This document shows, in pieces, positions 32,590-44,650 of a DNA stretch of 64,000 nucleotides; positions within the stretch are counted from its first letter, which is position 1; each line of letters begins with the position of its first letter. The DNA comes from Camellia lanceoleosa (lineage: Eukaryota > Streptophyta > Magnoliopsida > Ericales > Theaceae), in NCBI GenBank assembly GCA_025200525.1, contig CM045763.1, positions 153,394,246 to 153,458,245 of the forward strand, given 5' to 3'. The notes beneath the pieces were generated by a model. The model made no database searches, was not told the origin of the DNA, and saw only the letters and a program-made list of their open reading frames with translations. The translations under genes were made by a program, and so were the position numbers.

Positions 32590-33476
32590 TCTTTATATGA
32601 TGCTTTGAATTCAAAGGCTTAGTGGCCCTTTGAGCCGAACATGAAGGGTGCTTCAAGTTTGGAGGCTTAGATGATGGCTCTTCGTGCTGAGCACAAAGAA
32701 CGCTCCGAATTTGGAGGTTTAGATGATGGCTCTTCATGCTGAGCACAAAGAGCGCTCTAAACTCAAAGGCTTAGATAATGGCTCTTCATGCTGAGCACAA
32801 AGAGCACTCCCAATTTAGAGGCTTTACTGCTAGCTCTCCGTGCCGAGCACGAATAGCGCTTTGAATTTGGAGGCTTAGATGATGGCTCTTCATGCCAAAC
32901 ACAAAGAGTGCTTCGAATTTGGAGGCTTTACTGGTGGCTCTCTGTGTCGAGCACAAAGAGCACTCTAAATTTAGAGGCGTAGATGATGGCTCTCAGTGCC
33001 GAGCACAAAAAGTGCTCTGAATTCGGAGGCTTAAATGATGACTCTTCGTGTTGAGCACAAAGAGTGCTCCGAATTGGAGGCTTTACTACTGGCTCTTCAT
33101 ATAGAGCAGGAAGAGTGCTCCAAATTCAAAGGCTTTACTGCTAGTTCTCTGTGCCGAGCATGAAGAGCGTTTCGAATTCGGATGCATAAATGATGGCTCT
33201 CAGTGCTAAAAACAAAGAGCACTTCAAATTTGGTGGCTTTACTGCTTACTTTCCGTGCCGAGTATGAAAAACGCTCCAAATTTGGAGGCTTAGATTATGG
33301 CTCTTCGTGCTGAGTATAAAGAGTGCTCTGAATTCGGAAGTTTTACCATTGGCTCTTCGTGCTAAACACGAAGAGCGCTCTGAATTTGGAGGCTTAGATG
33401 ATGGCTTTTCGTGCCAAGCATAAAGTGCATTATGAATTTAGAGGCTTTACTATTGGCTCTCCGTGCTGAGCACAAA
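32590..33476. repeat. E3 tandem array, about 52-bp unit (left part)
   Basis: About 17 diverged copies built from ggctcttcgtgctgagcac, then aaagagtgctccgaattcgg and aggcttagatgatgg. Each unit has two dyads: GCTCTTCGTGC with GCACGAAGAGC, and CTCCGAATTCGGAG. The array is interrupted by a MITE and resumes at 34507. It lies between the aORF and pol 3' ends, as in E1 and E2. Confidence 0.93.
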
Positions 33477-34506
33477 GGGTGTGTTTGATTGGACGGACTG
33501 GAAAAGGGGGGATTAGAATCCATCGGACTTGAGTCCTGGGATTAGAATCCCCCGGACTATTTGGTTGGATTGGATATGTATCCTGTGTTTGTTTTTTCAT
33601 GGGATTAAATGTCGACCGTGAATCCTCGGACTATTTTTTAGTGAATCCAACGTTTGGTTGGAATTTGGATAGGATAAATGAACAAAAGACTATTTTGCCC
33701 TTTTTCAATTGTTTACTAAGGAATAGCAATATTAAACATATCTTTAATATTTTAATTATTTTTAATTAAATAATTTTGTTTTTTAAAATAAATAAATAAA
33801 TAAATAAAATATCAATAAAATTTGTTTTAAATCATTCTTGTATAACAAATCATTATTTTTTTACATACAAAAGCGTTCTTGTGTTTTTTTTACATACAAA
33901 AATATCATTAATTTAATAATATAAATTAAATTTATTTTTTTACATAAATTTATTTTTTACACAATTAAATAAATAAATAACCACTAAATTTGATTTAATA
34001 AAATACATTATAACTTTGTATAAAAATTTATATTATTTTTTAATTAAAATTTTAAATAAATTTTAAATAAAACACCTATTACAATTTAAATAATGAAATT
34101 AAATAAACTATAAAAAAAATTTTAAAATAAAACATCAATAAAATATCTATAAAAAATTATGTAAAAAAATTAAAAAAATAAAACATTAATAAAAAGTTAA
34201 ATAAAATTATTTTATTTTTAAATTGAGACATTTAAATTTTATTGAATTTTATTAAATATAATACATAATTAAATAGTAGAGGGTCAAAATTGTCATTTTC
34301 ACATCTAATCCCAATAGTGATTAGTCCCCCCAAAACAATCCCACACCCCCTAGATGAGATAGTCCCCATATGGGGGACATGGAGTCCGGCCGGACATGGA
34401 GTCCGCCAGACTAAAAAAAAATCAAACGACGGATAAGGAGGGAGGCCGGACATGGAGTCCAAACAGTGGATAGTCCCCTCCCTTATCCCCCCAATCAAAC
34501 ACACCC
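33477..34506. mobile_element. 1.03-kb MITE, PIF/Harbinger-like
   Basis: The terminal inverted repeat is GGGTGTGTTTGATTGG at 33477, with its reverse complement at 34491-34506. The 3-bp flank AAA lies at 33474-33476 and 34507-34509. The interior is very AT-rich and non-coding. Subterminal ends pair further (gggggattagaat). Inserted into one unit of the E3 array. The superfamily is inferred from the GGG...TGTTTG terminus and the 3-bp duplication; the usual target is TTA/TAA. Confidence 0.8.
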
Positions 34507-34765
34507 AAAGAGTGCTCCAAATTTAGAGGCTTAGGTGATGGCTTTCCATGCTGAGCACATAGAGCGCTTTGAATTCGAAAGCTTAGATGATGGTTCTTTG
34601 TGCTGAGCACAAATGCCAAGCACGAAGAACGCTTTGAATTCGGAGGCTTAGATGATGGCTCTCTGTGCCGATGAGTGCTCCGAATTCAGAGACTTAGATG
34701 ATAGCTCGTCATGTCGAGCACAAAAAGTGCTCTGAATTCGGAGACTTTACTATTGTCACTTCCGA
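34507..34765. repeat. E3 tandem array, right part
   Basis: About five further diverged copies of the 52-bp unit after the MITE, ending near the integrase stop. Confidence 0.88.
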
Positions 34766-34919
34766 ATAAGAGTAAAGTAATCAGAATTAAATAAACAAGC
34801 AAAATAACATCTCGTAACATTGATTCTGTACTTATACAAGGTACTAATATATACAAAAGTCGAGCAAAACAACCGTCAATACTAATAATAGAATTTGCGG
34901 AGATGAGTCCAATTCCAGG

Positions 34920-37866
34920 GCTAGGGTAACTTTTTGCCATTCATGTCTGAGAGTCGGTATGCCCTTGCCTCGGTGATAGAATCGATCTGGTATGGGCCAT
35001 CCCAATTAGGTTCGAGTTTACCCTTCATAGGATTCTTAGCAGCGGGGACTACTTTTTTAAGGACCAACTCTCTGAGAGTATATCGGCAAATATGCACTCG
35101 TTGATTGCATGATTTAGCAAGTTGCTGCTGATATCACACCATAGTCATAGGGGCCTGATCTCGATGTTCTTCAAGTAAGTCTATATCCAAGGCTAGCATC
35201 ATATTATTTTGGCTTGTATCAAAGGCCCTCAATCAAAAGGTTGGTAGGCCAATCTCTAGAGGGATGATAGCTTTGTTGCCAAAACACAAGGTAAATGGGG
35301 TCTCCCCTGTAGGACGTCTTGGCATAATACGATAGGCCTACAATACACTCAGTAACTCCTCAACCCACCTGTCATTGGCTTTTTTTAAACATTTATTGAT
35401 GCCATCCAGAACTACTTTGTTGGAAGTTTCTGTCTGTCCGTTACTTTGCGAGTAAGCTAGTAAAGAAAAATAGGGCTGAATACCATACATGTCAAACAAC
35501 TCTCTATAGATGTCGCAGTCAAATTAAGTACCATTATTATAAATAAGCGCCTTGGGTGTGCCGAATCGAGTGATGATATTCATCCAAACAAAGTGCTTGA
35601 TATCTGCATTCCGTATATGTGCTAATGGTTCTACTTTAACCCACTTTATGAAATAATCGGTAGCAACAATTAGAAACCACTTATTGCCTAGAGCTTTCGG
35701 CAATGGCCCAACTATGTCCAAGCCTCTTTGAGCAAAAGGCCAAAAACTGGTCACGGAGTTCAGTTCTTCAGTGGGCAAATGTGTTCGTGGAGAGAACTTC
35801 TGGCATTGTTCGTATTTCTTAACACAATCCTCAGCGTCAGTACGCATAGTTGACCACCAATACCCTTGTGTGACCGGATGGACACATTCCAAGTAAGGCC
35901 CAGAGACAGATTTTTTTATAAAGTTTTCCTTGAGGATCCAGATAATATCTCAAAGCCTTACTCCGTAGATTGTGAGCTTCATTCTTATCCTTTAGCAGTT
36001 GATCCGAAGCAAGGAATGCAGCAATGGGATCCACCTAACTTGGCCCATTTCAATGGTGTTTACAATGAGATACTCAGGGGCACTGATACCCAGCTCCAAA
36101 ATAAAACCCATTTCGATGGTACACTTAACTTCTGAGTTTACTGCCGACACCAAGTAGGCGAGAGCATTAGCATGGGTATTCTGATCACGAGTAATCTGAT
36201 TCAATTCATGGCTGTCAAATTGCATAAGCAAGGAGTTGGCTATCCTCATTAGGCCGCAATGCGGTCATTCCTAACAGCATACTCACTCTGAAATTGGTTT
36301 ATGACCAATTTCGAGTCACAAAAGACTTTCATATGTTTAGTTCCCATTTGAAGTGAGGTTCTAAGGCCGACTAACAAGGCTTCGTATTCGGCCTCATTAT
36401 TTTAGGCATCGAATCCAAGTTTGACCGACTGCTCTACCACTGCTCCTTCGAAGGTCATAATAACTATTCCTACCCCACTGTTACGCTGGTTGGATGATCC
36501 ATCGCAATACAACTGCCAGATATCGCCAACATACATTCTCTATTCCAGTTGTGACTAGGAAGCCAACTGGTCCAAATTTAGCTCGACTTGTGGTGTAATA
36601 AACTAGGCAACCAAATCGGCCAGGACCTATCCCTTAATAGCCGTCCTTGGTTAAAATTGGAGGTCATATTGACCGAGTTCCAACGCCTATTTGGAAAACT
36701 CACCCCGATGATTGTGCTTTGCTGATGACTGAACGGAGGGGGTGATCCGTTGAAACCTTAATGGTATACGCTTGAAAGTAATGCATCAGCTTTTTGGCGG
36801 CCATTACGATGGCTGAGATTAACTTCTCCAGGGGTAAATATCGGGTTCCAGCATCCACCATTGCCTTACTAACATAAAAGATAGGCTTTTGCTCGCTGAG
36901 TTCCTCTTTAACCAAGACGGCGCTTACTGCCCGATTGGATACCACCAGATATAAGATAAGTACTTTGCCTAGCTAGGGGGTGGCCAGAAGCAGGACAGAA
37001 CTGAGATAGGCTTTCAACCCTTCTAGAGCGGTTTGGCATTCTGGAGTCCATTTAAATAGTTTGCCCTATCGAAGTGTTTGGAATAATGGCCTATACTGAT
37101 CTAAGGACCGACTAATAAATCTGTTCAATACTGCAACCATTCCCATTAGCTTCTGAACTTCTTTGGCCGTGCCTGGTGAGGCAAGCTCTATGATGGCCTT
37201 AATTTGTTTTGGGTTAGCTTTGATTCCACGATGATTGAAAATATAGCCAAGGAACTTGCCTAACTCAATGCTGAATGCACTTTTTGAGGCGTTAAGCTTT
37301 ATTTTGTATTTCCGGAGAATTTCAAAAGTGGTAGCAAGATCAGCTAAATGTGCTTTCTTTTCCTTGGATTTCATTACCATATCATCGATGTAGACTTCCA
37401 TGGTTTTGCTGATTTGATCTTTGAACATGGTAGTGACCAATCTCTGATATGTTGTCCCGGCATTTTTCAATCTAAAAGGCATGGCCTTGTAATAATAAGT
37501 TCCCTTAGAAGTGAGGAATGCCGTTTTGTCTTAGTCAGCTAGATTCATGTCAATTTGATGATAACCCCTGTAAGCATCTAAGAAGCTCATGCACTGTTAT
37601 TGGGCAGTTGTATCCACAAATTGATCAATTCTGAGTAAGGGAAAGCAATCATTTAAATTTGGCCTTGTTTAGATCAAGAAAGTCTCTGTGAGACACACCA
37701 CGACCCTGTCTTATTCTTGACTACGACAGTGTTGGATAACCACGTAGGGTATGTAACTTCGCGAATTGCCCTAGCGTCCAATAGCTTGTCAACTTCATCA
37801 ATTATGGCTATGGCATGCTCAGCAATTGAACAACGGCTTTGTTGAACAACAAGCTTAAATTTGGGG
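34920..37866 (-). pseudogene. E3 RT (most), RNase H, second RNase H, integrase
   Basis: On the minus strand, 37866-37674 holds the RT fingers (DKLLDARAIREVTYPTWLS). 37482-37066 is an open RT stretch with YIDD at 37381-37392 and LNASKSAFSIELGKFLGY. 36945-36700 is RNase H (FYVSKAMVDAGTRYLPLEKL). 36540-35990 is the second RNase H with HANALAYL. 36034-35524 is integrase, its zinc-binding Cys pair KKYEQCQ altered at the first Cys, followed by the catalytic core DIVGPLP and YNNGT. The C-terminal segment (PNWDGPYQIDSITEA) runs to a stop near 34920. Stops occur between most blocks. Upstream pol continues at 44051 beyond a nested solo LTR. Confidence 0.88.
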
Positions 37867-37871
37867 TCAAC

Positions 37872-40800
37872 TGTAATAACCCTCACCACCGTTTACCTAT
37901 TGGCTACTGTTTACTGCTAAACTGAGACTGATTATGATTGGTAATTGAACTGATTGAAATACTGAACTGACTGACTGAAATCTGAAACTGATTGATTAAC
38001 TGTACCTGTTTAAATGCATTTTCTATCGATTGATTGTTAATTGATCTGTTCATGTCATTGTGTCTAAATTGCTAATTGAAGGCCTTATCAGCAGCCGAAT
38101 CAGAAATTGATTGATGTTTTACGATCATTGGAATTTATATGATTTTATGGCATATTTATTTAAAATGTGATTTGGTATGATTAAATTAGATTAAAATAAG
38201 CTAAGTTACATAGTTTGACATATTTACCTTAATGCCATTGTGAGTGGCCACTAACTAAACATTTTGATCTTCATACATACTTGAACAAAAACATTTCATC
38301 AGCTCATTTCATGTCTCAACCAAAATAGAGAGAGAGAGGGAGAGAATTAAGAGAGAATTTGGCTACATCTTGTTGAATTGCTTGGAAATTGAAGGAATTG
38401 AAGTGTAGATTGCTAAATTAAGCTTCCTTGCCTATAATTCAAGATTTAAGGTTGGAGACTCACCTTCTTAATTGTGTATTTGAGTTGATTTTACATGTTT
38501 CATGAGCCTCTAGTGATCCAAGTCAAGATTTAGTCTAATAATGTTGAATTGTAGCTTAATTGTTGCATGCATGTTGCCATTCATGAATTTTGAGGTGTTG
38601 TTCATAAATTCCTCACATGCATGTTCATAATTTTGCAATGGACCTTGATTTCATCTTGTTTTGAGACTAATGAGCTCAATAGAGCAAGTATTTGAAGCTT
38701 GAAAATGGATTAACTCATGCATGTCATGTTTGAAATCATGTTTATGAAATTTGGTTTGAAATTGGATTTAATTGAAACACCCTTGGGCTTTGATTTATCA
38801 AATTGATCTTTGAAACATGTAATATTATGGGTTTTGAAGTGTTTTCCAGAAAATTAGCCCTAGAGGATTGAATTTGATGCATTAAAACTTGGTTTTGAGC
38901 TTGAATGTTCAATATGGAATTTCCAGAATTTGGACTCACGCTCGAGCGGGAAAAGTGGCGCTCGAGCGTGAAATTCGAGCATCCAGTACTTTGCATTGTT
39001 TTGCAATCCGCTCGAGCGGAGGAATGCACGCTTGAGCGGAAACCTGAGTCACACGCTCGAGCGTAGGTCGAGCGCCCATCGAGCGTGAATTTCGTGTATC
39101 CAGTACTTTTGCCATGTTTTACAGTCCGCTCAAGCGGAGAAAGTGACATTCGAGCGGGGAACCTTTGTCTGCATATCCGCTCGAGCGGGGAAAGACACGC
39201 TCGAGCGGGACCCTATTTTTTCTGAAAATTTTGCTAAGTGTTTAAAAGTGCATCTGTAGACACCCCATTTTTGATCGTCCTCAAGACTTGGACGTCACCG
39301 CTTGAACACTCGGTGATTATCCATGATTGTGTTTGTTTGGAGTTCCCGGAGTTCTCGCCACGCGCATACGCCTCGGGACCTCCGAACTTCAGCTTTTGTG
39401 TTTGGTTTTGCACCAAACACTTGTGTTTTGCCTTGGAAGGGCAGGGAATGCTTTGTGAGGCATCCCCACATACCACCGGCTGTGGCTAGAGGCCACCGGC
39501 TGGCTAGTGTTGCCATCGGCACTATATTGTGCCGGTCGGCACTATTTTTGGCAAAATGACCATTTTGCCCGACCACCTGTCACTGCTTTATGATGAGATA
39601 TTTTAGACAATTTGTATCACCTTTTGCTCCCCTCCATACACGTGTATGGAGGGATGAGCCTTTAGTTTGCTTAGCTTGTAAGCTTTACTTACCTATAAGA
39701 GAAAGGCTTCTCCTCTTGGCTCAAGGTTAGAGATTGAAAGGGCAAAACCAGAGCTTATACATATATTTCTCTGATATACATCCATAGATACATACATCTC
39801 CATCTCTCTCCTCTTGTGTGTGTGTTTTTGGACCAAAAAGTGTGATTTCACCTTACTTTTGCACCATTACACACACTACTACACCTTAATCCGAGATTGG
39901 GAGGCTTGGAGGGTTGTTTTGTGTGATCTTGGACTAGTTTTGATCACTAAAAGAGGGCTGGACCTTTTGTTCTTCAAAGGATCTTCAAGGGTAAGAACAT
40001 CACTTTAGATTCCCCATTCTTGCAACTAGTTTCTACCCCTCTTGTCTTGTGTTTTTGGATTTGTGTTTAACATAAAAAAGACTTGTTTTTCCTTGCTTAA
40101 GAACATTCATCAAGGTTGTTTTGTGGTTTGGGTAGGGTCTCACCCTCTTAGGCCTTGTTTTGGCCATTTTGGAGCCTTTTCTTGAAGCTTTGCTTACTTG
40201 GTGTTCTTGGTCTTCTCACCACTGAAAACCAGTGAGTTTTCAGTGGTGAGGAAGGTACTTCCAAGTCTCAAATAGGGGAGGGACACCCCTCTCCCCCTTG
40301 TCCTTTGTTTGCCTTTGTATTTGGCCTAAAGAGTAGCATGTATGTATACTTGTATTTAGCTTCATTTCAGAATTTTTTTGAGTGTTTTGGAGCATATTTA
40401 ACCTCTGTTTTTGGTCGGATTTGTAGCCCTTAGTATGTATTTTATACTTGCTTTGAAATGCTCTATTATGCTAGGAAGAATGCCTTGCATTTAGGTCATG
40501 TTCTTTGCATGTATTAGCCCCACTTCATGAAGATACTAGTATTATTTTGCCACATTTAAGGGCTGTGGGCCACTGTTTTCATCATGTTTGATGTGCTTGA
40601 CATGGTTGTTCTGTATCCTAGGCTTGTAAGCCTCATGCATTTTGGTTCCTAGCATGTTCAACATTGATCATCCTCATGATTTGGCATCATTTGTGACCCT
40701 ATTTTAGTCCGTAAGTCATGTTTGGATGTTTGTATATGTAGCCTATTTCATGCTTTAAGGGTGTGCTCATGTATGTCTAGGACTTGGCATTGTGCATGCT

Positions 40801-43800
40801 TGCATACTTGGGGCATTTTGGGGCTGTCATATGAAGGGATTTGGGTGTCATTTTGCATACCAAAAATCTATTTTTGGTTGTTAGATTCATGCCATGAGCG
40901 GTTGTGTAAGGGATGGTTAGATGCTCTCTTGAGTGCCCTTGGTTTTGGGCTTATTGGCTTGCATGCTTGTATGGCACTTTGCCCATGATTTCAGTCCATT
41001 TCGGCCACTGTTTTGAGGAGGTTCGAGGCCTCCCCCATGGTGGTTAAGGCCACCATTGTATGCTCATTATATGCTTGTTGCATGTTTGGTCCACTAGGTG
41101 TTGTAGCACATTGATTCCATTGCATACTTGGCTCATGTTTGCATCACACTAGCATCTCACGCATTTTGGCATTTTGCATGCCTAATATGTTAGTTGTATG
41201 GTACTTAGTTTGCTAGCATCCTAATTTCCATAATGCATTATTGATGCATGTTTATATGAGTTGCACTTCATTACTTGGTTTGGGGTGTCAAACCAAGTGT
41301 GGGAAATAAAGGGGTGTTTGTACCTCAAGTGACAAAACACACCTTAATTCCCATGTCACTAGGACCCTTGACCTTAGCATGATAGGGCCTTGGTTCCCAT
41401 GTTTGCGTTGCATGCATTTTTACATCAAAGTGCAATCTTGGTTCTTTAGGCTATCATGCACCAAGGTGCACAATTGATGGCCCTAGAATCAAGAGCCATG
41501 TTTCCTTGAGTCCCATTCATGATAGGAAGCATTGGTCATGCATAAATATGCTCAAAAATCCAATACCATGCCTTCTTTTCTTTGTTCTTTGTCAAATTGT
41601 CTTCTGCAGAATTTTGTGCCTACGGCAGAAAGAGTGCCGGCACCATATTGCTAGCCGATAGATTATTTTGCAGCGGTAGCCACTATAAGCGGTGGTGGTA
41701 ATTTCTTCCACCGGTGGCACTCAAAGAAGATGCAAGGAAGGTTTTCTGGGGCTTTGGCAAATTTTGGAGAAGCAGGCCAGTAAAAACAGAGGCAGCAGTG
41801 GTGCGGTGTGGGTTTTCCGGGCGAGTCGGATTCACACATGCATCATTCACAAGATCCCGAGGTATTGAGGCCCCCTTTCTTTTATTTACTTGATTTAATT
41901 TTAGTAATTAGAATTTTGTAATAATTTATTCATTTATTCTTTGGACTGTAATATTTATTCGGTCCCTCCGAGCGAGGGCAAAATTGTAATAAGTGTGTGT
42001 GAGTGGGTGTATGTCTTCCAATCCCCATTTCTTTCTCCCTTTTATTTACCCACTTATGTTGGTAGATTAGGGCACATTCAAATTAGCATGCCTTATGCAA
42101 TGCATACGTGCATTCATGCATTTGTTTACATGCATCGGGCTCGGCACATCATGCAAACTGCATTGTACTTTCAATTCCAAATTGAATACGTGATAGTTGT
42201 TGCATTTCATGTGCCATGCTTAGGATAGCCGAGCCTGTCTAGATTACATTCCGTATGCGATGCATTAGTCACTTAACATGAACTAGGTCATGCATGTTTG
42301 CTAACCGGGTTATTGTTTTTGGCACGGAGTACGATGTAAGTTTTATGCTTTAGCATATCGCATGCGTGTGAATGTTAACATGACAGTATGCTTACCATGC
42401 GGCTAAGTGCTTACATGAAATAAACTATTTGAATGCCTGTGGGTGAAGGTTGGATTGCCTGAGTTGGAATAACTCATTGAAATCCGTATTTTAGCCTACT
42501 TGTGAGTAGCAAAATCTAACACGTTTTTCGAGACAAAACGGATATGCAATGTTTATTTCCAAGTTAAGCAATCTAGTCTATACTTTTGTGTTGTGCGCAT
42601 CACATAGTAATTCTAGACTAATAATTGGAATAAGAACACATAATGTTTTCAAAAACGGATATCACGGTTAGTAGAGGCCGGTCTTCGGACCGGGCGAAAG
42701 GGGGTGCTCATAGCTGACCTTCCCCGATCGTACCCAAGCTCCCAAGCCAAGACCACTTTGGTGATGACGGACATGTGGCCTTCGGCACCGAGTCAGGGTT
42801 TCCTAAATTTCCCATTATAAATATTTAGGTGGCGACTCTGTAATCTGGGAAAGCAGTCCATGTTTGGCACTACTTTTCAAAATCTGTTTTTCTTCAAAAC
42901 GATTTGCCGGATTTGGACTCTTTGGTTCAGATTTAGAACCGACACAAATTGAGTTCGAACTGTAGCGCGAGGTCCCCCCGCGGACGTGTTACAGCATCCT
43001 TGCATCCTCATTCCATCCTAGGCATTCCTAAGCCTAGTTTAAGGCATCTTAATGAGGATATAGATGTAGAACCACACCGAGGCAAATTAGGGATTAAGTT
43101 ATTATTTTTCCCAACTGTGTAGCTTAGTGTGTGTTCAATCTGTAACTGTGTAGGGTTGGCATCTGGGGACGCACTCTAGCTTAACTGTAGCCTAGAACTC
43201 TGTGAGTAACCATTGTGTAAAGATATGTTCAAACATGAATATCTTCTGAATACTGAACTGTACTGTTTTCTGAAATGAAATTATTATGGAATGAATGTAA
43301 GTCCTCTATTTTGAACTGTATTGTGGCATCCTTAGCAACTCTGCATTCTTATCGCCATCATTACAGAGAGATCTCTTGGTTTCCATGTTGGAACCACTAT
43401 CACATCGATATGATGGCCATCATTGTTGCTTTGGTCTTTGAAGACCCTCATTTCTTTCTTATCGCTATGCTAATGGATGTATCACATATGACTGTTGTGA
43501 CTGAATGACTGAATTACTGAGATACTGAATCAATTGAACTGTTTTCATTATTGTAAGGACATTCATTCTTAACCTCTTTACGCATTATGTTATTCACTGG
43601 GCTTTAGCTCACTATTTATATATATGTAGGTGTTCAGGCACCAGACCGGAGCTAGGAGCGTGGGTTAGACTCCCCTTTTTGTTAAGCCAACCACTGTGCC
43701 TCACCGCGAGGTTCCGAGTCTGCCAAGCTAAGGCTATGGGGTGTTTTAGTTTCCCCCTTTTTGTTCTATTTCTGTATAGACTAATACTGTACTGTTATAA

Positions 43801-44045
43801 TGGGGCTATGTCCCCGTTCTGAATGTTTGTATATATATGTATAGACTGCTTTGTCATGAATGTGCATTCGAATGAAACGTCTTTTTGTATACAAACTGAC
43901 ACAGCTCATTGGACATTGTTTAGTTACTGTATTGGCTTCCGCCATGCCCCTGTATCAGAATATCTTTTATCATAAGGGCCTTGGTAATCATGGATTCTTG
44001 GCGATTCTGATGCTAAACCCATATGGGCGGGTTTGGGTCGTGACA
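37872..44045 (+). mobile_element. Solo LTR of a Tekay-type element, itself carrying an insert
   Basis: Starts TGTAATAACCC and ends GGGTCGTGACA, with the exact duplication TCAAC at 37867-37871 and 44046-44050. Removing the inner insert (39255-42998) leaves about 2.4 kb with no coding region, so it is read as a solo LTR left by LTR-LTR recombination. Its last 100 bases are the reverse complement of the start of the solo LTR at 44651. A cluster of CGCTCGAGCG palindromes lies at about 38935-39215. Confidence 0.85.
39255..42993 (+). mobile_element. Solo LTR of an Ogre-type element, 3.7 kb
   Basis: Starts TGTAGACACCCC and ends GTTACA, with the exact duplication GCATC at 39250-39254 and 42994-42998. 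It shares its start and its 3' part (atatttaggtggcgactctg, then gccggatttggactcttt) with the LTR of E8. No ORF with recognisable similarity. Contains a 15-bp perfect inverted repeat at 40215-40250. Confidence 0.9.
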
Positions 44046-44050
44046 TCAAC

Positions 44051-44650
44051 ATTCCGGCTATGCATAGCTATGTTGGGATCTACCCTTGGCATGTTGTACA
44101 GTGACCAAGAGAAAACGTCGATGCTGCCAAGAAGGAAGGAAACCAACTCTTGTCGCTCAATGGCATTTAGACTTGTTTCGACTTAAAAGAATTTGTCAAG
44201 GTCATCACTGTTTTGCACTCGGTCCAAAACCTATGTTATTTTCTCAGCCAGAGTTTTCCAACATCCCCCAGACACTCTTGATTCAAAACTTCAATTAAAT
44301 TCACTTCCAATTCCTTTAGCCTCTTCTCAACGGCAGTGAGATAACAATCCTTTACCGATTTTTGTGAACTGCAGATTTGCTCGACGCTAAATTGAGTCAG
44401 ATATCAAAGGAGCTAGTGGTAAGTACTCAGTATGGCCTGTATTGTGTGGAGCCATGTTCGGCCCATGATTATATTGTAAGGTGATGAGAGCTTAACGACT
44501 AAGAATTCAACCTCTAATGTCTTGGTGCATGCCTGCACTGGTAACATGATCTTGCCTAGGGGGTATTCCAAATTGGCATTGAAACCAAAAAGGAGATAAT
44601 CGGCTGGCATGAGATCTATATCCTTAAAGTCAAGTTTGAGAAACGTCTTA
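44051..44650 (-). pseudogene. E3 protease C-terminal part and RT N-terminus
   Basis: The minus strand at 44650-44413 continues the protease after MYYK (TFLKLDFKD, then PADYLLFGFNANLEYPLGK, SSPYNIIMGRTWLH). It then degrades toward 44051, where SIDVFSWSLYNMPRVDP and RNVD lead into the RT frame at 37866. Bounded on both sides by solo LTR insertions. Confidence 0.85.

Noticed and set aside
41941..42228. Plus-strand 95-codon ORF
   Set aside because: Inside the Ogre-type solo LTR, no domain; the equivalent E8 region (61599-61799) does not keep the frame.
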